A stretch of DNA of 64,000 nt from Anoplolepis gracilipes (taxonomy: Eukaryota > Arthropoda > Insecta > Hymenoptera > Formicidae): NCBI RefSeq assembly GCF_047496725.1, contig NC_132975.1, positions 16,024,501-16,088,500 of the forward strand, in the 5' to 3' direction. The translations under genes and the position numbers were made by a program. The notes below the pieces were generated by a model. That model did no database searches, was not told where the DNA came from, and saw nothing but the letters and a program-made list of their open reading frames with translations. Positions 29,954 to 43,808 of this stretch are shown piece after piece. Position 1 is the stretch's first letter. Every line of letters starts with the position of its first letter.

Positions 29954-31916
29954 TTCTGCATCTTAATTTTTTAATTGAAAATTAATTTTATCATTGCATT
30001 ATGTTGTATTATCTTATTGTTAGTTAAAATTTATGGGTGTGTGAAGTTAGCATCTCAAATGTTGGAATCTCAAAAATAAACTTTATATTTACTTGCATCC
30101 AGCATAGTTCCGTCCAATTAATTATTAAAATCGAATTTTTAAAAATGAGATGCTAACTTCTGACAACAGTTCACAGCATCTCACCATATTTCGAATACCT
30201 GATTACGGGGAAGTAAGAATAAAAAGAGTTCTATCGCCTAAACACGTCCTGTCAATAGTTCTGACGATTAAACAATTATTTTACCCAAAAAATTCACATT
30301 TTCGAACATAAATGTGAGATGCCGGTCGATTTTCGACAGTTCTGTTTATTTTAAAACAGTTCTACTATAGTTTTGGTCATGTACATTAATTTCATAAAGA
30401 GTTCTGATGTTAAAAACAATTAAAAATATTTTTAAACAATTTTGTCCTAAGATCGCGTATTTTTTAATATAAAGTTGAGATGCTGGTCGATTTTCGACAG
30501 TTCTGTTTATTTCAAAACAGTACTCGTATAGTTTTGGCCATGTACATTAATTTCATAAAGAGTTCCGATGATAAGAACTGTCGAAAATCGACCAGCATCT
30601 CAGCTTTATATTAAAAAATACGTGATTTTAGGGCAAAATAATTGTTTAAAAATATTTTTCATTGTTTTTAACATCAGAACTCTTTATGAAATTAATGTAC
30701 ATGACCAAAACAATAGTAGAACTGTGTTTTAAAATAAACAGAACTGTCGAAAATCGACCGGCATCTCACATTTATGTTCGAAAATGTGAATTTTTTGGGT
30801 AAAATAATTGTTTAATCGTCAGAACTATTTATTGACAGGACGTGTTTCGGCGATAGAACTCTTTTTATTCTTACTTCCCCGTAATCAGGTATTCGAAATA
30901 TGGTGAGATGCTGTGAAGTGTTGTCGGAAGTTAGCATCTCATTTTTAAAAATTCGATTTTAATAATTAATTGGACGGAACTATTGTTAAAACTTATCAGG
31001 AACTGTGGAACTATGCTGGATGCAAGTAAATATAAAGTTTATTTTTGAGATTCCAACATTTGAGATGCTAACTTCACACACCCAAAATTTATATTTAATC
31101 TTTTTATGCTTAATTTAAAACGTAAATGGGTATTTATAAAATCATTGACAATATATCATTCAGATTGAAGATAATCTAATAAAGAATTGAGAATAATCTT
31201 TAAATGTTTATAAAAATAAACCAAACCATGTAAAAAACTATATTTTTATTCGATCGTTGAGACGATTTTGTTAATTTAACTTTAATTAAAATAAAATATT
31301 TAAATAATCTTAATATTCCAAAAATTATTTAAAGAACTGATTATATGATAAATATTAATAAGACTGTAATGTAAATGTGAGTTAAAAATATGCATATGCT
31401 TATAGGCAGTTTTTTTTTTTTTTGATAGATTTTTCGCTTTCACCTTATAAATTGATATGCGTGCTGTGCGCTAAAGGCGTGTTAAAGGTCATGAGTTAAA
31501 GGTGCGTTCTTACATTGTCAATAACTACTAATTCTTAAACATGTGTGCAGCTGTTTGTATGTATACTTATCAAACTGTATTATAGTCTTTAAATTGCGGT
31601 TAATTCAGGTCATCCGGTGTATATGTATATTGTAGTTATAGTTATTATAATACAATTTCCAATACAGCTAGATATAGCTCTCTTTAGCGATAACGAATAG
31701 ATTCGCTCTTTGTTTCGATATAGGGTGCACGTTTTTTTTTTCTTTTTTTTTTAACGTCTCTATTTGACATAATATTGTATATGTAATTATTTGTCGTCTC
31801 TATTTTTCTTTTTCTTATGCATAAGAAACTAATTAACGCTCATGCTCGTTATCCGAATCGAAAGATAGACTTTAGATAGACGTAAACAAATATGCTAATT
31901 ACAATTATACAATTAT

Positions 31917-31966
<50 letters not shown>

Positions 31967-32345
31967 CAATTATATGCAAGAAGGTAGGTCTCGTAATTTT
32001 GAAAGTCGGGTCTCTGAAGTTTACGAAATAATAATGATAGAATAATCGCCAAAAACATTATTTTATACTCTACCAAATTCGAATTCACCAATTAGAAAGC
32101 GAGCCTGCCAAACCACTTCTGTGGACAGTTCTGTAAAGTGAGAAGTGTTTAAATTTTCACCAAGATAAAAAAAAAACTTTACATGGTAGAAAAGATAAAG
32201 CTATACAAATTGTAAAAAATTGATTTATTTATCGGAAAATGTTGTTTGTACAACATATGTGCCACTCTTTAAATTTCTGCAGAGTGCAAATTTTTGAAAA
32301 TAAATCGCATCGCGAATTAATATACATATAAATCAATGTCCACAG
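28983..32345. other. Calpain intron after exon C
   Basis: Apart from the foldback element at 30035-31083 it holds (TA)n at about 29905-29951 and 31920-31964, and AT-rich DNA. No further exon recognised. Confidence 0.6.
30035..31083. mobile_element. 1.05-kb foldback element with 9-bp target duplication
   Basis: Starts GGGTGTGTGAAGTTAGCATC and ends with the reverse complement (GATGCTAACTTCACACACCC). The two halves are reverse complements nearly throughout, with the centre near 30560. AAAATTTAT flanks both ends (30026-30034, 31084-31092), a perfect 9-bp target duplication. Inside each arm the block GGTCGATTTTCGACAGTTCT...TCATAAAGAGTTC occurs twice, so the arm itself is internally duplicated. 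No transposase. Terminal sequence differs from the 15445-16978 element, so it is a separate family with the same insertion signature. Lies in the intron between calpain exon C and the first common exon. Confidence 0.88.
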
Positions 32346-32891
32346 CTAGGAGAGAAAGGTTCCGGCTTTAGACCACGAGGAGCGATCCAAGACTTTAATA
32401 CGCTGAGACGAGAATGTCTGGAGACAGGACGATTGTTTGAGGATCCTGAATTCCTAGCCGACGATTCATCGCTATATTTCTCCCGCAGACCGGACAGATA
32501 TATAGAATGGAAGCGACCAATGGTCAGAAGTTTTCTAAACCATTTATTTATTATATATTGTACATGTGTACATATATGCATATTATATAGTACTTGGCTT
32601 ATATTGTTGTATTATATGCATTGTGTCAGAAGTATAATATATATATTGTGTATACATATATAAAATGATCAACGTGACAAATGTACTGTGCTTTGTAGGA
32701 AATCGCAGACAACCCTCAACTTTTCGTGGAGGGTTTCTCAAGATTCGACGTTCAACAAGGAGAGCTAGGAGATTGTTGGTTGCTAGCCGCTGTAGCGAAT
32801 TTGACAATGTATTCGAATTTATTCTTTCAAGTAGTGCCAGAAGATCAGAGTTTCGAGGAAAATTACGCTGGAATCTTTCATTTTAGGTTTG

Positions 32892-32955
<64 letters not shown>

Positions 32956-34688
32956 TTATTTATTTATTTGTTAGACGTAACGCAATTCCTATCTCTTACC
33001 TTTCAATCAAAATAATTGCGTGCAACTTGAGATCGTTTTCGTTTTATCACTGACAAAATAGAAATAGAAAATGTTGCTAAATTTTTGTCTGAACGTTCTG
33101 TGATGTCTAAAAATTTCTTCAATATTTATATATAAAAATATATATATCCATTAATCCACTTATGAATCGTCAGTCTGAAAAGGATTTATTTGTATAAAAT
33201 ATGTATCACAGGTTCTGGCAATATGGCAGATGGGTCGACGTGGTGATCGACGATCGATTGCCTACCTGTCGCGGGGAATTGGTATATCTGCATTCGGCCG
33301 AAAGCAATGAATTCTGGAGTGCTCTTCTCGAGAAAGCATATGCGAAACTTCACGGCTCTTATGAGGCATTAAAGGGTGGCACAACTTGCGAAGCTATGGA
33401 GGACTTTACTGGTGGAGTAACGGAAATGTATCAAATGGATCAAACACCTCCGAACTTGTTTAACATATTGTTAAAAGCCTTTGAAAGAAATTCGTTATTG
33501 GGTTGTTCCATTGAGGTAATTTAGCAATTTTTTTACTTTTAGCAATATTTACTTTTATCGTAGGCTCTTCAAACAATCGTTATTTTGATTGATCCTTTGA
33601 ATCTTTTGCAATTGTTCAATTAACTAAAAGTTTGTTTATTTTAGATTATAATTCACAACAAAATTAGACTTATAATTATAAAGTTAGAATATATTATTTA
33701 TTATTTACTTTTATAGACAGAAATATACGAAATATTTAAGCTATAAACTGAGATACACGCACACACACACACGCACACACACACATTTATATAGCATTAT
33801 AATTTACGATTTAAAAATTTAATTTAATTTTAATTTTATGTAATAACAACTTAGACAAATCTATCCAAGAGAACAAATAATAAAATATAATATTAAATAT
33901 TTTTATTCGATAATGTATTTTTTTTTATTAATTAGCAATTATGCGTACGATAGTATCTGCTTGTTTTACATATGTGTATAATATATATCATTATTCAATG
34001 ATTTTGTCCGTGCGAGTAATCTACATAAATAAATGTGCAATTTTATTGTTTTATACATTATTAATAGATTTTACTTTATCTTACTAACTATATAAATATA
34101 TAACTCTTTTAGCCTGATCCAAATATATTAGAAGCCGAAACACCCCAGGGATTGATACGCGGTCACGCATACAGCATTACTCGTGTAAAACATGTAGAGA
34201 TTCAAACACCGAATCAGCATGGTACTATACCTCTCTTGAGACTTCGAAATCCTTGGGGAAACGAAGCAGAATGGAATGGACCTTGGAGCGACCAGTGAGT
34301 AATTCCATTCATGTGCGTGTGATTTTGTTTTACACTTTAATTTATTAACAGATCACCTGAATGGAGATTTATCCCCGATCACGAGAAGGAAGAGCTTGGT
34401 CTGACTTTTGACATGGATGGTGAATTTTGGATGTCATTCCATGATTTTACACGCCATTTTACTCAACTTGAAATATGCAACTTAAATCCCGATTCGTTAA
34501 CTACAAACGAGATCGACGCCGGGAAGAAGCGCTGGGAGATGAGTGTGTTTGAAGGAGAATGGGTGCGTGGTGTAACAGCAGGTGGTTGTAGAAATTATTT
34601 AGGTGAGATATATCGAATAGAAAAGCGTTTCCAATTTCATAGAAAATGAAAGTGAATTAAATATATACATATATATTTAATTCCGTTC

Positions 34689-34736
<48 letters not shown>

Positions 34737-35179
34737 ATCTCGCAGAGACCTTCTGGCACAATCCGCAGTATCGTATCACATTAGAATATCCAGATGACGA
34801 CGATGACAAGTGTACCGTAATCGCCGCCCTGATGCAGAAAAACAGGAGAGCGCAAAAAAGGATGGGTGCCGATTGCCTCACTATTGGATTCGCAATATAT
34901 CACGTATGTGAAATTTCCGATTGAATCACTTTCATATTCTCGACGAATACAATATATTAAAATGTATGAGACTGCATAGGATCTGGATTAATTCAAATCG
35001 TCTTAAAATTAGAGGTTTCGTTTTGCTTTTTTCGTACCTCAAAAGGGTATAATTTCACTACAGCACATAAGTTGCTTGCTTTTAGTTTATTACATAAGTT
35101 TGACATTTGTGTATATGTGTATAATATGTGTCTATGAAAGTAAATTAAATGCGAGTGAAATACAAATTGATGCAAATTG

Positions 35180-35211
<32 letters not shown>

Positions 35212-38200
35212 AATGCTCTAACTCTAAAACGAGATTTTAGAAATAGGAAATTTTTCATTATTAAATTAATTTTTAATCTCTCCAGTTGGAATATCCAGAA
35301 AGATTGCCAAAACCGCTAGACCTAAACTTTTTCAAGTATAATGCGTCTGTCGGACGTTCACCGGCATTTATAAACTTACGAGAAGTCACGTGTCGTTTCA
35401 AATTACCACCGGGCGTGTACTGTATAGTTCCAAGTACTTTCGACCCAAACGAGGAGGGTGAATTCTTGCTAAGGATCTTCTCTGAAAACAAAAACAATAT
35501 GGAGTAAGTCTTGTTGTCATATAGCGATACTTATAGTTACTTAATATATAGCTAGTTGAAGAATTTTCTTCAAAGTGTTCCCGTTCATTTACAGAGAAAA
35601 TGACGAAGAAGTTGGTGTCGGAGAAGTCGATGATAGGGTAAGGATTATAAATATTTTAATAAATTTAAAAAATTGATACTTGCACATGTACAGTACTTTA
35701 ATCTTAAGCAGTATTAAATTATTTTATTTAACAAGTTGATGATTAATAGTAACATTTTCAAAATCATTGGAAATCTTAGAAATTAGAAAAAAATGTTGTT
35801 AAAATATTATCTATTTTCCAAAATGAAGTAAAGATAATTGCATAAAGTTTGCAAACATTGTGAAATACAGAAAGATTTTTAAATTGTACAAATATTGTTT
35901 AAAATTAATTTATACTTTATATTGAAAATAACAAACAAACACATTTCCTTCAAATTACAAAATAACCACCGATAATTCACAGCATTGACGCAGCTTGATA
36001 AATATATTCATAATATGTTGTCAAAAGCCTACAACTACAATGTTGACTGTAATACTAACTCGCACAAATTACAAAATTGATAAGCACTGTGTAATTGAGT
36101 CTTGTATCCAGTTTATGTCTATAAACTCTCATTTTTGCCTTAATTTAACATTTGTTTGCTATGCGATAACCGATTGTGAGATTATCATCTATTCACAGTA
36201 TTAGTCTTGTATTTGTTACTAACACATAACGATTTGCATGTTTATATCGCCTGGCTTTTAGGTGATTAATTCTGTGAGTGGTAAAGAGGTGCATGATGAA
36301 GACAATGTAAGTAAAATGCACGTCTTGTATGTACATGTTACATAATGTACATGGCACACAAAGGCTAAAGTATTATGTTGTCTAAATATTTGCAAGAAAT
36401 AAAAGCAAATATGCTGTTGCTGGATTATTGTGTGCTCGAGCTTATAATTCAAGCTAATAGCTTAACTTTATATGTACAGTTTTCTTACTTGTGTAACGTA
36501 TATGTACATTTCTGTACATATATGTACTCATATGTATGTATATTCTCTACATGCATAACATGGATTTTATATATTTTATTGAAATTAGAACCATACACAT
36601 ACACATACACATACACACACGCATGCACGCACGCATGCACACACTATTAGAGATATATTTATCATATTAAAGATTTATTTTTATGGTATTTTTAGGTTCG
36701 CGACGAACCCGAACAAGATCGCAATACTGAAAAAGTGAGAGAATTTTTCAAGAAACTTGCTGGCGATGACTTGGAAGTGGATTGGATGGAACTCAAAGAC
36801 ATCTTAGATTTTGCCATGAGAAAAGGTAAATAAAATCATTTAAATCATACATCAAACATTTAAATCATATGAGATATTCTTCATATGTGTGAGCCATGTA
36901 AATTATAATACACTGTATAAAATATGTAGATGTATGCACAGAGTTATATAAATATGATATTCTTCTACAAACATAATTTTATTCTAATTATCATGAGTAT
37001 GGAGCTTTGCTTTGTAGCTTTCCATAATTTTTCTGCTTAATTATTTATTCATGTACCTTATCATCAATATAAGACTGTATATTTAATTATCCTCATTGTT
37101 AATTCTATTCTATATATTAATCAAATATCACTTGATTAATATCTGCGCTTACTAAGCTAATTAATTTATTATGAAAGTTTTTTTTATATTTTTATTAAAA
37201 ATTACTTTAATTGCTTTACAAGCTACGATAATCATTTTATCAATTATAATTACGCATGTTTACTTGTCTTACCTTTTTGATTCATATCCACAGTACATAA
37301 ATACATTTGGGTCTTTTAAATAAATAAATATAAATGTGTGTGCGCGCGCGCATTTTGATTTTTCTCAACTTTTACTGTTAGTATTGGGAAAAATGTTTCT
37401 TTAATTCAGTTAATTCAATTTAAGTAATTATAAAAAACTTTCTTACATAAACTCGTATATAAATATAAATTTATGTTAAAAATTTTGTAATTCTCTTAAA
37501 TGAAGTCAAAATTTAAAAACTCATATAAAATTTAAAGAAGTACAAATTGAAACTTAAACTTTAATGTAATGAATTCTCTGAATATGTATGTTGTCAATTC
37601 TTATGGCCCAAGTGTATGTATGTAAAACTCTATGCTAACATAGCTATGTGTGTTACGGGTAGAATTACTGCAGTTGGCGCATCATAGCGAGGCACATGTT
37701 CCCGAAACTGTTGAAGGAAATGATTCGTTTGTCGACACTCTCATCTCACTGTTATGCGGCATTATTTGTAATAATGAACAATACAATAAGCCCATAGGTA
37801 AGGCAACCTCTTGCAGGATTGTTTTATCCATTTTGTTTCATTCTAACGGTTCGTTATATTCATTCGATTTTTTATATATTATTTTAATGATAGTACAATT
37901 GAAATACATTTTCATCAATGATAGAGTGTGATTAGGTATCTTGACAACATTTGTCAAGATAGTGTTAGCAGATTGACACTGTAATTTAAAATTCTGCAAG
38001 ATACGTGGAATTGATCAATTGCATGTTTCTTCAATTAATAGAAAGGCATGAACATGTAGTAACATGTAACGTTTAAATTCATCAACATTTGTGTAAGGTT
38101 TTACAATACAGTCTGTATTTTTAATTCGTTGGATTGTCACCTTTAGAAAAGACTAAAAACTTTCTTTCACAACAAAGACATTGTTATATCTTTAACGCAC

Positions 38201-39028
38201 ATACACACATTTTCAGTTTTACACATTTAAAAAGTGTTGTATAGGACATTTATTTGTATTCTATACTTTTTTGTATAAATTTTCTATATTTGTGACTTTT
38301 AATAAATTTGTTAGAAATTCTTCAAATCAAAAGGTATAGGTGACCAAAATAGGTGACCAAAAAACATTTCACTTTTAAATTGCAGACACTCACGACGGAG
38401 GATTCAGCAAAGATATATGTCGCAGTATGGTTGCTATGTTGGATGTAGACCATTCTGGGAAACTCGGTTTTGAAGAATTTAAAACATTATGGAATGATGT
38501 TAGGAAGTGGAGAGTAAGTATTAAGCATAAAATATTTTCTATTCAATTATCTATAATCCCTTAATTTGAAAAGTCTGTATGAGCTTTAAAGTTTGTGAAA
38601 TTATATAATAAATATATTAAATAATAATATAATAAATATATTCTAGGCTGTTTTTAAACTATATGACAGAGATGAATCAGGATACTTAAATGCATTTGAA
38701 TTAAGACAAGCGTTAAATAGTGCAGGATATCGTTTGAATAATCATATTCTTAATATTTTGGTTCATCGTTACGGCACTAAAGACGGCAAAATTACATTCG
38801 ATGATTATATAATGTGTGCGGTCAGACTCAAAACAATGATTGGTGAGTGAAGGAGAATTACATTTAACAAAAGTTAAATATTTTCTTATTTTTATACTTT
38901 TTTCACACTTTTTATATTAACACACTATATACAATATTATTAATATATAATTTTTTAAATAAAAATTAGTATGTGTATCAGTTGGTATATATATATGTTT
39001 TATGTATATATTAAGTATATATACATGT

Positions 39029-39076
<48 letters not shown>

Positions 39077-39209
39077 ATATTTAATTATAAACACAAAATA
39101 AAATGATTATATTATTGTTGCAGATATTTTTAGAGAGAGAGATCCAGATCGAACCAACACTGCTACATTTACAATGGAAGAATGGATAGAAAAAACGCTC
39201 TATTCATAA
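32346..39209 (+). CDS. Calpain A-type calcium-dependent cysteine protease, common body
   Basis: Intracellular Ca2+-activated protease. Common exons: 32346-32522, 32699-32886, 33212-33515, 34113-34294, 34352-34602, 34746-34903, 35286-35503, 35595-35637, 36262-36306, 36696-36825, 37663-37797, 38386-38513, 38647-38842, 39124-39209 (746 residues; phases consistent). Catalytic triad with exon C numbering: Cys121 in QGELGDCWLLAA, His277 in GLIRGHAYSI, Asn305 in RLRNPWGNEAEW. A C2-like domain follows, with an acidic DDDDDK patch, then an acidic linker in microexons, then a penta-EF-hand domain with DVDHSGKLGFEEF and DRDESGYLNAFEL loops. A 45-residue hydrophobic-containing insert (37663-37797) interrupts the PEF domain where Drosophila calpain A carries an insertion; this is why I prefer calpain A over B. 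Three alternative 5' ends feed this body. Apparently functional. Confidence 0.93.
32908..32968. repeat. (TA)n plus (TTTA)n in calpain intron
   Basis: TA repeats and then TTTA repeats starting about 20 bp after the donor at 32887. Open frames running from the exon into this repeat are artefacts. Confidence 0.85.
37663..37797 (+). other. Phase-symmetric calpain cassette exon encoding the PEF-domain insert
   Basis: A 135-nt exon bounded by phase-1 introns on both sides. It encodes ELLQLAHHSEAH...then a hydrophobic FVDTLISLLCGIIC stretch. Vertebrate calpains run straight from the helix before it into the segment after it (SKDICRSMV). Skipping it would keep the frame and yield a conventional PEF domain, so it could be an alternative cassette. 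Confidence 0.6.
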
Positions 39210-39542
39210 GAGAAAACAAATTTATATTTCCCATAATTCATTTTCATCTTAAACTCGAGAATGATGCATGATAATATGAGTAGGAGGAAATTATATATAT
39301 ATATATATATATATATAACATACACATTAAATTCCTTCCTATGCATGTGTATATGTGTGTAATGTGTATACACGAGGCCTATTAATTCTCGTTTCTTCGA
39401 AAGAACTAATATTATTGAATAAGAGACCGTCCATTTGTGAAGATCTGCAGTATATATTTAAAAGAAAAATAAATTATATATATATATATATATAATTAAA
39501 TACATTAAATTATATATATATATATAATTTAATAAATACATT

Positions 39543-39590
<48 letters not shown>

Positions 39591-39733
39591 AATGTACATT
39601 TATATTTAAAGTTTGTGATTTATGCCAATTGGTTATGTAAAAGTTATGGTATTGTGTGCCTTAACTTGTTCCACACAATTTTAACATTACTTAAATATAC
39701 AGTTGAATTAATAATTAATACATGTAATTTATT

Positions 39734-39777
<44 letters not shown>

Positions 39778-40515
39778 TAATATGTGTACAAACTAGATTA
39801 TATATTTGCAAATTTTTAATTTGAATGATATATAAAGTAGCAATTATAAAAAAAATATTTTAATAAATTCATATATCATTTTTTAAAACTAATAGCGACA
39901 GCCATATATGTAATAAGTGTAGATGTATAATAAATAAATTGTGCAGTGCTTTTATTTCCTTTGAAACTGAAGAAAAATTAAAAGGAGAAAGATATGCTGT
40001 GAACCCCATATCCTTCATCTAATATCTTTTCTAATATTCATTTAATTTTACAGTTGAATCACAGTTTATTTATTATACGTCTATGGTAATAAAAAGTAAA
40101 ACGACTGCATATAAATATATGTGGTTAAATATGTTGCAAAATATAATTGTGGTAATATATTTTTTTATCGACATTTTTATCTTGCATCTAATATATTAAA
40201 ACTTTGTAGGTATTGTATTTTATTATATATATATATATATATAATGTATATATATTTATTGCAAAAAATTATAAAAGATGACAACCATCTTTATCATCTT
40301 TATTACAGATTCTTTGCGGTTTGAAAATTTGATGCTTTTTTTCAATGATACTTTCAATGTGCGCACTCATAGTTTTTGTATAATTATAACATTTAATAAA
40401 TAATTTAATTTAGTTTAAGAATGAAAAAAAAAGATCGCTTTTATATGTACTTTTGTATGAGCCAAATAATAAAAGATAATTGAATTATATTATTTCAATA
40501 AATTTTTGGCGAATA

Positions 40516-40546
<31 letters not shown>

Positions 40547-41518
40547 GCCCCACACACACACACACACACACACACACGCGCACACACCGATGTAAGAAGA
40601 AAGGTGAAACATTGCACATAGTGGCAATTTTTGACCTAACCATTTTTAATTGGTCAACCACTCGCGTAACTGCCCTCCTATTTGCCTGTGGTACTTTTGA
40701 TTCGTCTCTGATTGGTCAACCACTACGCATCTTTGAGAATGATACACATTTATTATTGATTGATCAATCGCATGAATTAAAAAACTCACGCATTAACATT
40801 AAATTGTACTAAATACTAAATATATATAATATTTATTGGAAGCATGAAAGTCCAATAGTCCAATCTTATATTTAAGATCGTTTTAAGATTCTACTCGACC
40901 AATGAAGTGGCCGCATAGTGTCATTTTATTGGTTGAACGAGATCTTTAGAAGTTTAGACGACCTTAAGTATAAGATCGCACTATGAATATCGGCCTATAA
41001 TCACGATGTCAAATGTCAAGGATCATGCGCAAGCGTAGCGTTCGCGTATCATGAATGCGATTGTAAATAGCACTTTATGCGCTTCTTCAAATTAGAGATT
41101 GGAGCAGTCATGCAGGTGTTTATGGTTTATGTGTGTCAAGTGTCAAGTAACAAGTCAAGTGTCAGGTGTCGGGTACTGATTACCGATTAGTAATGTTGCA
41201 GCAGTTACAATAATTATTTCGCTTGCGAGACATACTCAAAGTACTTGAGATAAAATTTGACTTTTGACTATACTGATTGATCGTGTGTCGCATCGTGTGT
41301 GATAGATTATGCTATTATGTTATTGCGCACAGTAAGTTCGATTGAAAGAATAAGAGAGGAGCGCGAATAAAGCCGCTTCATTCGATTCGAATGAGCAATC
41401 GCAAGAAACACGCATAAGTGGAAACACACTACGTTTAATAATTAATATGCATACAATCACGCGTTTAAAATTAGTCATCATCTAGGCACGATCTAGACAC
41501 TATCTTTCAAAGAGAACA

Positions 41519-41568
<50 letters not shown>

Positions 41569-41600
41569 GTTTCAAAGTTAAAACCAAAACTATCATCGAT
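39210..41600. other. Calpain 3' UTR/intergenic region
   Basis: AT-rich with many TA tracts (39291-39316, 39476-39586, 39738-39773, 40224-40252), AATAAA signals (for example 39469, 39929) and (CA)n at 40518-40578. TTGGTCAA-type CCAAT motifs near 40650, 40710, 40900 and 40930 and a CT tract at 41523-41566 lie upstream of the SDR gene and may be promoter DNA. No coding sequence recognised. Confidence 0.6.
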
Positions 41601-43081
41601 ATGGTAGCTTCGTGGTGTTACTTTATTCTGCCGATGATCTTGTTCATTGGTTTGCTTCGCAAGTGTCGCGAACGCACTTGGGGAAGATGTAAGAGTACCA
41701 GTAATCTGCAAGGCCAGGTGTTTCTCGTCACGGGTGCGAATTCTGGTATTGGTAAAGAAACGGTAAAAGAATTGGCCAAACGGAGAGCCACAATCATCAT
41801 GGCTTGTAGAGATTTACAGAATGCGAAGAATGTCATAGCTGAAATACGGAGTAAAATATCTACCGGCGAATTGGTAATTATAATGCTGCGTTAAAAAGAA
41901 AGAAAATTGTCACTTCTACCTGAGTGAATCTTGAATTTTAAAATTTGATTAAACTGATTTCTACATTACTTTTACGTTTTAATTTTACGTTCTTTTCCGT
42001 TATTTTAGTACGCATACACATATAAACAACACACTTTCATTAAATATTATCTCTTTTTAATTATATAGATTCCAATGGAATTAGATCTCGCCTCTTTCTC
42101 GTCCATCAGAGAATTTGTCAATAAAGTGCTAAAAAATTTTCCCCATATTCATGTGTTGATTAATAATGCTGGCGTATATGCGCCACTCAAAGATCATGCG
42201 CTAACAAAAGATGGTTTTGAAATTCATTTTGGAGTAAATCATTTGGGCCATTTTCTGCTTACTAATTTACTTTTGGATCGCTTGAAACAAAGCGCTCCCA
42301 GCAGGTGACTCTAAAGCGATATTTTGGAAATGATAAAACGAATTCGACCGAATGATAAAAATTAATTGTAACGACACCAATTTAGAATGATATAATCCTG
42401 ATGCAAACAAATTTTGTTCTCCATACAGAATAGTGGTAGTAACGTCCAAGCTCTTGGAATCTGGAATAATAGACTTTTCAAATTTGAACGGTGAAAAAGG
42501 ATTGCCGATAAAGAGTAGGATGAATCCTGGCTATTGTAATTCAAAACTTGCTAATGCATACTTTGCTGCTGAACTTGCGAAACGAACGGAAAACACTGGT
42601 GTTAACGTCTATATGGTATGCCCTGGATTTACTTACACCGGACTATTTAGGAACGTGAAGAGAAGCTGGTTTCACTATATTATTTTTTCGCCTGTTGCTC
42701 TCATGTTTCTACGTACTGCAAATCAGGTAAACAAATTTGATATCTTCAGTAATTTTCGAAAAATGTTTATTTATTAGGTAGTGATTTTCATGTTCTGAAA
42801 TGTTTTTCCATTATATATAATACAATATATCTTACATACATTGTAATTTTAATAAATTGAAATGTTAAGATTTTTTTTTTAATATTATAAATGCGATATT
42901 TTTGCAGGGTGCACAAACAGTATTACATTGTGCAACAGAATCGTCTTTGTGCAAAGAAAGTGGACATTTATATCGTGATTGCAAACTTTATATCTCTAAA
43001 AAAGATCTAGATTCTCAAGTAGCTCTTCGTTTATGGGATATAAGTGCTAAATTGACTGGCATAAAGGATATAATGAAATAA
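41601..43081 (+). CDS. Retinol dehydrogenase-like short-chain dehydrogenase/reductase
   Basis: NAD(P)(H)-dependent SDR of the RDH11-14 type, likely acting on retinoid or other lipophilic carbonyl/alcohol substrates at the ER. Exons: 41601-41873, 42069-42304, 42429-42726, 42908-43081, giving 326 residues, the usual length. An N-terminal hydrophobic anchor (about residues 5-20) precedes the Rossmann cofactor motif TGANSGIG (44-51). Further signatures are DLASFSSIREF, NNAG, a serine in VVVTS (176) and the catalytic YCNSK (Tyr205, Lys209). CPGFTYTGL follows the active site. All key residues are present, so it should be active; substrate cannot be told from sequence. Start chosen as the first ATG giving the membrane anchor. 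Confidence 0.92.
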
Positions 43082-43177
43082 ACAATTTTAGGACACATGC
43101 GGATATAACATGTATCATTGTAATTTCACTTTTGTTATATACATCTTCCAGGATCATACACACACACACACACACAC

Positions 43178-43212
<35 letters not shown>

Positions 43213-43317
43213 CGCTTACTAAAAAAATATCAATTGGCAATAAGATTAATTTTAAACTGGTATTTAAGCTTAATTAATTGTTTCTTTTTAGTTGGATATT
43301 TAAAAAAAATAATTTTG

Positions 43318-43363
<46 letters not shown>

Positions 43364-43417
43364 AAAATATTAATTTATACAAAATGTTTCTGAAGGGGGG
43401 AAAGGAAAGGGACTTAA

Positions 43418-43557
43418 TGGCTGCGTTCAGCAGAAATAGCAAATCAACGAGCGCTTAGTTCTGCACTTAGATCCAACGAAGATCTAACTGCGAGAACCAA
43501 TCACAATAAAGAATCACTAAGCGCTCACTAATTTGCTTTCTCTGCTGAACGCAGCCA
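43418..43557. mobile_element. 140-bp foldback MITE
   Basis: TGGCTGCGTTCAGCAGAAA at the left end matches TCTGCTGAACGCAGCCA at the right as reverse complement; inner AGCAAATCAACGAGCGCTTAG pairs with CTAAGCGCTCACTAATTTGC. No clear target duplication. Non-coding. Confidence 0.7.
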
Positions 43558-43574
43558 ATGTTTAGGCAGAAATC

Positions 43575-43808
43575 ACATGGTGCGAAATACAAGTACGAAA
43601 CAGAGAGTGCGTCATAGAAACAGCCAATCAGAGTTTTGCGGCAGTGTCTACTTAAGCTCTGATTGGCTGTTTCTATGACGCAAATTCTGGACGTTTTCCA
43701 GCAAGCGACACAGTGTCCATTAGTGTAAGTGAGACACAACGAATATTCTTCCTCACACTAATGGACACTGTGTCGCCCTCTGTTCCGTACTTATATTCCG
43801 CACCATGT
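43575..43808. mobile_element. Nested foldback element with two perfect inner hairpins
   Basis: Outer arms ACATGGTGCGAAATACAAGT (43575-) and its imperfect complement ending at 43808 enclose two separate perfect inverted repeats: 25 bp GCGTCATAGAAACAGCCAAT... (43609-43633 with 43657-43681) and 22 bp GCGACACAGTGTCC... (43705-43726 with 43755-43776). The DNA could form a three-way cruciform. Non-coding; likely a MITE or two nested insertions. Confidence 0.75.
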
